Shown piece after piece: positions 61,410 to 64,000 of a DNA stretch of 64,000 nucleotides. The notes beneath the pieces were generated by a model that saw only the letters and a program-made list of their open reading frames with translations, had not been told where the DNA came from and did not search any database. The position numbers and the translations under genes are program-made. The stretch comes from Linepithema humile (taxonomy: Eukaryota; Arthropoda; Insecta; Hymenoptera; Formicidae), in the NCBI RefSeq assembly GCF_040581485.1, contig NC_090133.1, positions 2,604,001 through 2,668,000 on the forward strand, read 5' to 3'. How positions within the stretch are numbered: position 1 is the stretch's first letter; every line of letters starts with the position of its first letter.

Positions 61410-62557
61410 AGCTGAAACTCAATCGACTTCTCGAAGTCAAATTCGAACCGCTTCGCGCTATAATGCAACCTTCAGTCCGCTCAAGCGATCTAACCTAGCG
61501 TCGGCAAACGTGTTTGTAGAAATGTATCTGTGGAAATTTCATCTTGTCCGCCGTTTATTCAAAATCATACACTCGCCGAATCAAACTTCACCCTCTCGTG
61601 CAGCCACAACACTGGCGGCTTGGTCACGGCGATAACAAATCCATTAGAGACGAACTTCAGCTCAAACAAATGCCGCGCACAACAATCATGAAGATGGGAA
61701 GTCGATAAGTGAATCGCGTAGTCAACCATCAAGGTACATCCAGACAAACTTGCATAGTGCATAAGAAAATGGATTGGTCCATAAAAAGATGATCAAGAAA
61801 TAGACCAATCCACTTTCTTATGCATACGCTTTTGCATTTATACAAGTTTGTCTGAATACATCTTAACAGCAAACGCCATTTTTAATATTTTCTCACGTTA
61901 AATTTAGCTTTGGAGATTTATTAACTAATTTTTTAACCGATAAATTGTTTAGACAACTATTGCTTTTATACTGGACATGAAGCATAAATTCATATTATGT
62001 TTATACTATGCGTTCAATTCGAAATCGTATATCTAGTAATGCAATTCTGTGTTAAAAATTTTTACTTCTCTCACTATGCCACTTTTCTCATGAGTTGTAT
62101 TTTTTTTCGTTAAGTATTATTTATTCTTGCATTTTTTTCTTTTGCATCTTATATTCTTTTGTGAGCCTGTGCTACAATTATAGCCATATACATACTTACT
62201 GTTATATTTTCTTATTTTATTTATCTTTATATAATTTTTTTACAAAGAATAATTGTCGTCTTTTATTATTATTATATTTTTGTTGTGTTTTTCTTGAATA
62301 TACATTTTATACTTTATTAATTCACTTTTAAATTTTCTTATTTTTATTAAGAGCTTTCCATTTTTTTAACTTCTTTAAGCTAGTTTGAGCTGGTTCCAAA
62401 TAACAATAAATAGAAAACTATCATGTATAAAAGCTAATGTTTGCATATAATGAAACTATTCCAAATTATCAATTAGCACCTATATATTTATTCACGTCTC
62501 TCCTTTTTTTACACAGATTTGACAAATAAATAATTTTATATTTAATAATAATCTTTT
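61410..62557. other. Intergenic: zinc-finger promoter side and TXNDC15 3' flank
   Basis: 61410-61730 is moderately GC and probably contains the zinc-finger gene promoter. A MITE sits at 61732-61864. 61870-62557 is very AT-rich with no gene. Confidence 0.55.
61732..61864. mobile_element. MITE related to the 30532-30684 element
   Basis: The left arm (GACAAACTTGCATAGTGCAT.. AAGAAAATGGATTGGTCC) is mirrored at the right (TAGACCAATCCACTTTCTTA.. ACAAGTTTGTC). The core GATTGGTC/CTTATGCAT design matches the element at 30532, but the outer ends differ. Confidence 0.7.
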
Positions 62558-63748
62558 CTAATCAGCATGTTCATGTTGTGCATTGCTCTCACGCCAAGTA
62601 TTCTGAATGAGTTCAACAAACTGCTGCCACCATCTGCTGCGGGATGTGAAGTACAAGACACAAGCAATGATGAAGACCCAGGACAACATCAAGCAGTAAT
62701 CTACTTCATTGGAAGGCGTGCTTGAAACTGGCCCTGTAAAATCCCCCGATGTGACATACAACGAGCCGTTGGATTGCAAGTTAGTCAAATGAGAAACAAA
62801 TTTAGCGAATGATTCCAGGGTATAAATTGTGTCGTTGAATTTTGCAACAGGCTTGCCATTGTGAACCAGCATTAATGTTGGCACACCAACTATTCCATAC
62901 TGAGCATTAAAGCTGAAACACGCAATTTCCAATTTTATTTAAAAGATTACAAGTATATGTAAATTATATTATCACGTTTTGTTTACCTTTGGTGCCTTAT
63001 GGCATCGATGGCAACAGCTTTAATATGAGGAAACGAACGTGGTATAGCATTAAAATGTGGTGCTGCTTGACTGCTAAATACACACCACCTAGCATAAAAT
63101 AATACTAGAACACATATTCCTGGTATCTGCTTACCATCCTTGTCATTTCTGGAACGATTTGATGGCCCAGGTTCTAAGATTAGCAATTCCATGAGTCTTG
63201 TTGCATTGACAATCTGTAATGTATAAGAAAAATGAGAAAAATTATGTCCCATTTTTCTTTCTTTCTTAACATGTAGTATTATTTTATAATGTTTACAAAC
63301 CTCAACAGGGCCATAGATTTTCTCTGATAAACAATTAACTTTAGTGATATTAATTGAAACAATATTAGTGATATTTGCCGGTACTTCCACACTTTCTTTT
63401 GCAGAATCTTTCTCCTCATCTATAAAAACTTGCTCATTTTCTTGCTGACTGGAAATGTCCTCAGATATTGATTGTGACTCTTCCACGACTTCCTTGCTGG
63501 CTACAATGCTAACTAAAAGATATATTTATTTCCATGAGACTAACATATTTCCAATCAGATATCTCACAACAAGGCTGATACAACTTTTGAACACATTGTT
63601 TAATCTACAGTTACTATATTACTATACTAAATACAGAATAAAAGATATGAAACAACCCCTATGTAACCTCTAATCAAATTAATGAGCTCTTACCTAATAT
63701 TAGTGAAGATATAATTAAATTTATAAAATTTATTCTTGTTAAATACAT
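62558..63748 (-). CDS. TXNDC15: Thioredoxin domain-containing protein 15 homologue
   Basis: The exons, in transcript order, are 63748-63694, 63512-63301, 63213-62987 and 62912-62558; 282 aa. A signal peptide (MYLTRINFINLIISSLILV) is split by the first intron. A Glu/Ser-rich acidic segment follows, then the thioredoxin-like domain with LVLFYARWCVFSSQAAPHFNAIPR. The usual CxxC is reduced to a single Cys (C-V-F-S), as also in vertebrate TXNDC15 (C-R-F-S), so it is probably not a redox enzyme. The cis-Pro block GIVGVPTLMLVHNGKPVAKF comes next, then a membrane segment (LMLSWVFIIACVLYF) and a short polar tail. Vertebrate TXNDC15 is an ER/ciliary-transition factor linked to Meckel syndrome. This protein is shorter than the human one (360), mainly in the acidic N-terminal part. 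Confidence 0.93.
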
Positions 63749-64000
63749 TTTGTATGTACAGCATAATCAAAAAAAAATGGAATTGCATTAAACATATGTC
63801 GATTTCTCCTCATAAATTCATTAATCTCTTTCTACTGTTTTTATGTACACTGAGGAGCAAACATGAGGTCTTTTTTCAGTGTAGATGTAGATGAGCGCGC
63901 CATCGGCGGGTTGTAGTCGCACCTACTATTCAAAAGCCAGTGTCAAAGACCGAACGCGGAATCGCAATTTCGCTGCATATACATTGCTCGCGCGTACATT
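63749..64000 (-). promoter_or_regulatory. 5' flank of TXNDC15
   Basis: The end of the window. GC content rises after 63890 (GAGCGCGCCATCGGCGGG), consistent with a promoter of TXNDC15 or of a neighbour beyond the edge. No motif can be assigned firmly. Confidence 0.4.

Noticed and set aside
1..64000. CRISPR arrays, bacterial operons, rRNA or clear tRNA genes
   Set aside because: None is visible. The window is eukaryotic nuclear DNA, and the one box-B-like sequence near 26260 lacks a cloverleaf I could support.

Overview
This is a eukaryotic, intron-rich, strongly AT-biased window from an insect nuclear genome. A yellow/MRJP-family gene, an insect-type fatty acyl-CoA reductase, short introns with GT/AG borders, and a DUF4806 gene beside an arthropod-type transposase all fit a hymenopteran, most likely an ant. 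The species is inferred and cannot be proven from the sequence alone. All gene models were built by hand by joining exons at GT/AG (once AT/AC) borders and checking that the reading frame closes.

Layout: 0.5-3.15 kb, two-exon yellow/MRJP gene (+). 6.85-10.93 kb, ten-exon fatty acyl-CoA reductase (-). 10.9-28.4 kb, a transposon-rich block: palindromic mini-elements, a DUF4806 gene (15.2-16.9 kb, -), a CMC/CACTA-like transposase broken by a frameshift (19.3-21.5 kb, -), a long foldback element inside a tandem duplication (21.8-23.4 kb), and a nested stack of elements (24.6-26.05 kb). 28.4-30.3 kb, prohibitin-2 (-), carrying an AT-AC minor-spliceosome intron. 30.9-37.97 kb, Mediator subunit MED16 (+, 14 exons), with an intronless two-TM acidic protein gene in intron 11. 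39.3-43.15 kb, TXNL1 (-). 44.5-51.45 kb, the ER stress sensor IRE1 (-, 13 coding exons), with a small secreted-protein gene on the opposite strand in one intron. 52.8-55.2 kb, cytosolic tyrosyl-tRNA synthetase (+). 57.2-61.4 kb, an 801-aa C2H2 zinc-finger protein (-). 62.6-63.75 kb, TXNDC15 (-).

The housekeeping half (28-64 kb) is dense, with PHB2/MED16 and IRE1/YARS arranged head to head and MED16/TXNL1 and YARS/zinc-finger tail to tail. The genes are not an operon. Several act in proteostasis (IRE1, TXNL1, TXNDC15, PHB2), but nothing shows that they are co-regulated.

The most interesting items are the AT-AC intron of PHB2, the two genes nested inside MED16 and IRE1 introns, the intact DUF4806 gene next to a singly frameshifted transposase, and a group of CCCAG-ended palindromic elements with 10-11 bp reiterated motifs.
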